DNA from: DASXUX01 sp036504595
GTDB taxonomy: Bacteria; Planctomycetota; SZUA-567; H5-PLA8
DNA: 5,185 bases
Direction: 5' to 3'
NCBI GenBank assembly: GCA_036504595.1
Contig: DASXUX010000066.1
Span: 1-5,185, forward strand
Shown here: positions 3,017 to 5,185 of the stretch, piece by piece
How the letters are laid out: each line of letters begins with the position of its first letter
Position numbering within the stretch: the first letter of the stretch is position 1
The notes under the pieces: model-generated
Told to the model about the DNA's origin: nothing
The model's database searches: none
What the model saw: only the letters and a program-made list of their open reading frames with translations
Translations under genes and position numbers: made by a program

Positions 3017-5185
3017 TATTTCGTTTCCACAAAGGAGTCAATCGACGTCCCATCAGCATATTGTAGCCGTTTCCTTCCTTGCGCGCCAACGCTTCGATTA
3101 ACAGACTTGTCCGTCGAAATAATCTCCTTCCTCGTATCCTTGCCTCCAAATTGCAGGTCAAGCCCATGGTCCGCGTCGTCCCCCGGTTTGATCGCTCCCT
3201 CTGCGCGGGCCTGTCGTTGCGCGGTTCCGTTTCTTTCCGGATTATATACGACCTTCGCCCTGCCCTCCTGCGCGCCCTTATTCAGGGCGTCCATCTTCTT
3301 CTGCCACGCTTCATCTGATACGCCAGGTGGGCGCTTAAGTTCATAGGTAATGCCTCGCTCCGTATTCGCGCCTGTCTCTGCCGCCGACGAGCGCGCCGCA
3401 CTCTCCGGGAGATTGTGTGGCGGCGTTTCCCCCGTCCTCGGGTCTACCGATTTTACGCCCGTACTTTCCGGCACACCACCCGGCATTTGCTTCGGCTGCT
3501 GCATCCGAACGATGTCGCGCTCAGCCTCCTTCTCTATCGCATTCTCGACTCTTGACGCCTCAGACACCCTCTTGGCGGAAGCTGCCGCCTCAGCGCTGGC
3601 GGCTCGCGCCGTCCCGTTGACAGTGCCAGCGATTGTCACGGCGTCCGATGCGCCATCGGCAATCGGTCGTGCATACCTCTCCGGAACTCCGACCGCCTCC
3701 AATCCTCCTTGCACGGTTTTTGATGCAAGGGTCTGCTTGCTTTCGCCATGCCATACCTCGCTGAGGCCGGTGTTTACCTGGTCTGCTCCAACTGAGACAA
3801 GTGCGACCCCGCCTAACTTGCTCAATGTGGTAGGCTCTGGCGCGAGAACCAGCCCCGTTCCCGCTGCAGCGGTCACTGCACCACCGACAATCCTGAAGCC
3901 TCCGCCAATTCGCACCAACGTCCGCTTTAAGAAGCCCCATGGTCCATCATCATCCAGCCCCAACGGATCAATCCTATTCACCGGATCCCCACTAAACGCC
4001 AGGTACTCATTCATCCCCGCCTGTAGCCCCAGCGGATCCCGCGATATAAACCTCCCCAGCTCCGGCGAGTACCATCTATTCCTGAAGAACTGCAGTCCTA
4101 GCTCCGGTATCCCCGTCCGCCCCTGGAACCCTAGCCTGTTCCCTATATTGGATTGCCCCAGCACCGTCCCGCTCGCGTCCGTAAACTCCGTCTTCCCGTA
4201 CCCGTCGTGCCGCTGCCGTTCGAGCACATTCCCAGTCGCGCCGGCAATCGCAAACACCGACCCGTTGATGTCCGTCAACCAGAACTTGGTGGCGCCGGCC
4301 TCCGTGCCGGTGGGATCGGCTGCGCTATGATCCAGCGACCACAACACATTATCCATCCCGCCATTGACATACGTGCGCGTCAAGCCGGCAGGGACGCCGG
4401 CGCTACCGGTCACCGACTCGCTCAGCAATTCGCCGTCAAACCCATACTTGTACTCCCGCGTCTCGGTGTTCGTTACAACGGACAACTGACTACTGACAAC
4501 GGACGAACGCTTCAATTCCCACCCGAACGGATCGTACTCGAACGTCCCCTCCTCCAAATACTCCGCCTCGCCGCTGGCATCGATGTTGATGCCCTTCTTG
4601 CTATAGGTCAGCCTATTCAAAGCGTCCCACTCGTACACGTGCCCTTCGACCAAACTCCCCCACCACCACCGGCCGCTCGCCGTCAGGTTCCCGTTCGCAT
4701 CATAGGCAAGCTCGCTGTGCCCAAAATCGGCCCGATGGTCGATCCGCGTCAGCTTCAGCCGCGAATCGTAGGTATAATCGTCATTGGTGAGATTGCTGCC
4801 GACCACCGTCTTGTTCGTCCGGTTCCCCACGAAATCGTAGGTATAACGAGCCGCCGTCTGCGCCGCCCCGACCTGCCGCGTTTCCGTCGCCAGCCGCGAC
4901 GCCGTATCATAGGAATACGCATACTGCTCGTTCGCCGGCCACGTTGACAGTGTCCGCCGCAGCCCGTTCGGATCGTACGTCGCGTTCCACTGCCCGATCA
5001 GCCAGCCCGGCCCCTCGTGGTGCCGGTTCAGCCGCACCTCCGAAACGAACCGCCCGAACTGATACTGCCAGTTGACATCGATCCCGTTCGAATACTCCGC
5101 CGCCACCGGCAGCCCCGCGGCCGTGCGCTGCGTATAGGTCAGCGAATTCGTCCCGTCCGTGACGCTGGCCAGGTACGCGCTGCTA
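3016..5185 (-). CDS. Rhs/YD-repeat polymorphic toxin, 3' part (5' end outside window), HNH-like C-terminal toxin
   Basis: The frame is open to the right edge, so this is the C-terminal 722 residues of a larger protein. The GTG at 5106 is only the first start-like codon, not a credible start. Numbered from that GTG: YD repeats at about 62-200 (YTYD, LAYDANGN, YEWDALNRL, FEYDPFG); Rhs-associated core at about 270-384, with RNRWYSPELGRFISRDPLG at 342-360; DPLGL at 380-384, the motif where Rhs proteins are cut to release the toxin. A glycine-rich hydrophobic stretch (400-440) and an Ala/Glu-rich, possibly helical stretch (500-540) follow. The end (585-696) carries D646-H647, DLQFGG (650-655) and VNRSVGAQ (669-676). 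That pattern fits HNH/Endo VII-type nuclease toxins; nuclease activity is inferred. The tip looks less GC-rich than the core, as expected for exchangeable tips. The gene overlaps the immunity gene by one base. Residues 200-212 come from a heptanucleotide array. Confidence 0.9.
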   Translation of the reverse strand, partial: SSAYLASVTDGTNSLTYTQRTAAGLPVAAEYSNGIDVNWQYQFGRFVSEVRLNRHHEGPGWLIGQWNATYDPNGLRRTLSTWPANEQYAYSYDTASRLATETRQVGAAQTAARYTYDFVGNRTNKTVVGSNLTNDDYTYDSRLKLTRIDHRADFGHSELAYDANGNLTASGRWWWGSLVEGHVYEWDALNRLTYSKKGINIDASGEAEYLEEGTFEYDPFGWELKRSSVVSSQLSVVTNTETREYKYGFDGELLSESVTGSAGVPAGLTRTYVNGGMDNVLWSLDHSAADPTGTEAGATKFWLTDINGSVFAIAGATGNVLERQRHDGYGKTEFTDASGTVLGQSNIGNRLGFQGRTGIPELGLQFFRNRWYSPELGRFISRDPLGLQAGMNEYLAFSGDPVNRIDPLGLDDDGPWGFLKRTLVRIGGGFRIVGGAVTAAAGTGLVLAPEPTTLSKLGGVALVSVGADQVNTGLSEVWHGESKQTLASKTVQGGLEAVGVPERYARPIADGASDAVTIAGTVNGTARAASAEAAASAKRVSEASRVENAIEKEAERDIVRMQQPKQMPGGVPESTGVKSVDPRTGETPPHNLPESAARSSAAETGANTERGITYELKRPPGVSDEAWQKKMDALNKGAQEGRAKVVYNPERNGTAQRQARAEGAIKPGDDADHGLDLQFGGKDTRKEIISTDKSVNRSVGAQGRKRLQYADGTSIDSFVETK
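4294..4311. repeat. REP-like palindrome in the Rhs core, copy B
   Basis: GCCGGC, six bases, then GCCGGT on the plus strand. It encodes TGTEAG (residues 266-271). Its inverse partner is at 4384-4401. Confidence 0.6.
4384..4401. repeat. REP-like palindrome in the Rhs core, copy A
   Basis: GCCGGC, six bases, then GCCGGC. Read on the minus strand it matches copy B read on the plus strand at 15 of 18 positions, so the two form an inverted pair 72 bases apart. It encodes AGVPAG (residues 236-241). Confidence 0.65.
4473..4507. repeat. Heptanucleotide array, consensus KGACAAC (five units), inside the Rhs gene
   Basis: The units are TTACAAC, GGACAAC, TGACTAC, TGACAAC and GGACGAA. On the coding strand it gives the SVVSSQLSVVT-type segment (residues 200-212) between two YD elements. 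It keeps the reading frame because five heptads total 35 bases; any remaining frame offset must have been absorbed at the edges. Confidence 0.9.
5050..5185. repeat. Terminal direct repeat, right copy (136 bp)
   Basis: This is identical to 1-136. The offset of 5049 bases is divisible by three, so the Rhs reading frame is preserved across a join of the two ends. Confidence 0.97.

Noticed and set aside
3350..4330. 326-residue plus-strand reading frame
   Set aside because: It lies opposite the Rhs gene, is proline/serine-rich low-complexity sequence without motifs, and is explained by antisense GC-rich codons.
4153..4947. 264-residue plus-strand reading frame
   Set aside because: It is antisense to the YD repeats; its arginine/proline-rich composition mirrors Rhs codons and no domain is visible.
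5104..5106. GTG at 5106 as the start of the Rhs protein
   Set aside because: The frame is open upstream to the window edge with continuing Rhs sequence, and there is no ribosome site.
1..5185. Small circular plasmid of 5049 bp
   Set aside because: I see no recognisable replication, mobilisation or partition gene, and the joined Rhs frame would lack a start codon. Kept only as an alternative within the end-repeat finding.

Overview
The window looks like a piece of a high-GC (roughly 60% by eye), repeat-rich environmental bacterial genome. The short heptanucleotide arrays, GCCGGC palindromes and Rhs/YD content resemble what is seen in planctomycete and other PVC-type metagenome genomes. That assignment is an impression, with no marker gene to support it. 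Every convincing gene is on the minus strand, so the biological order runs from high to low coordinates.

Layout in reading order. (1) 5185 to 3016: the 3' part of an Rhs/YD-repeat polymorphic toxin gene, open at the right edge. It has YD repeats, an Rhs-associated core ending in a DPLGL cleavage-type motif, a glycine/alanine-rich pre-toxin region, and a C-terminal domain with an HNH/Endo VII-like signature (DH...DLQ.GG...VNRS.G.Q). (2) 3016 to 2342: a SUKH (SMI1/KNR4) immunity protein whose ATG overlaps the Rhs stop codon (TAATG). (3) 2341 to 1659: about 680 bases without a gene. It holds a GC-rich imperfect hairpin, a second hairpin, and three diverged copies of an AT-rich box (TATAAAGCA...TTTTTGACATA), each followed by a 9- or 10-bp minisatellite. 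(4) 1658 to 504: an unrecognised 384-aa protein with two AraC-like helix-turn-helix segments, a strong Shine-Dalgarno sequence, and four heptanucleotide arrays in or at the edge of its reading frame. (5) 503 to 355: a short spacer with octamer repeats and a small palindrome. (6) 354 to 1: a 5'-truncated fragment of an Rhs core with no plausible start codon.

The first 136 bases equal the last 136 bases exactly, and the offset (5049) is a multiple of three. Joining the ends therefore gives one uninterrupted Rhs frame. The contig could be a closed 5049-bp circle, an assembly loop, or the segment lying between two copies of an rhs core. I favour the last reading: a main rhs gene with tip and immunity gene, then a regulator-like gene, then an orphan rhs core fragment. 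Recombination between the two core copies would delete exactly this unit and swap the toxin tip.

Functionally, the Rhs C-terminus would be the toxin and the SUKH protein its neutraliser. The AraC-like gene could regulate the locus, probably acting at or regulated through the boxes upstream of it, but nothing in the sequence proves this.
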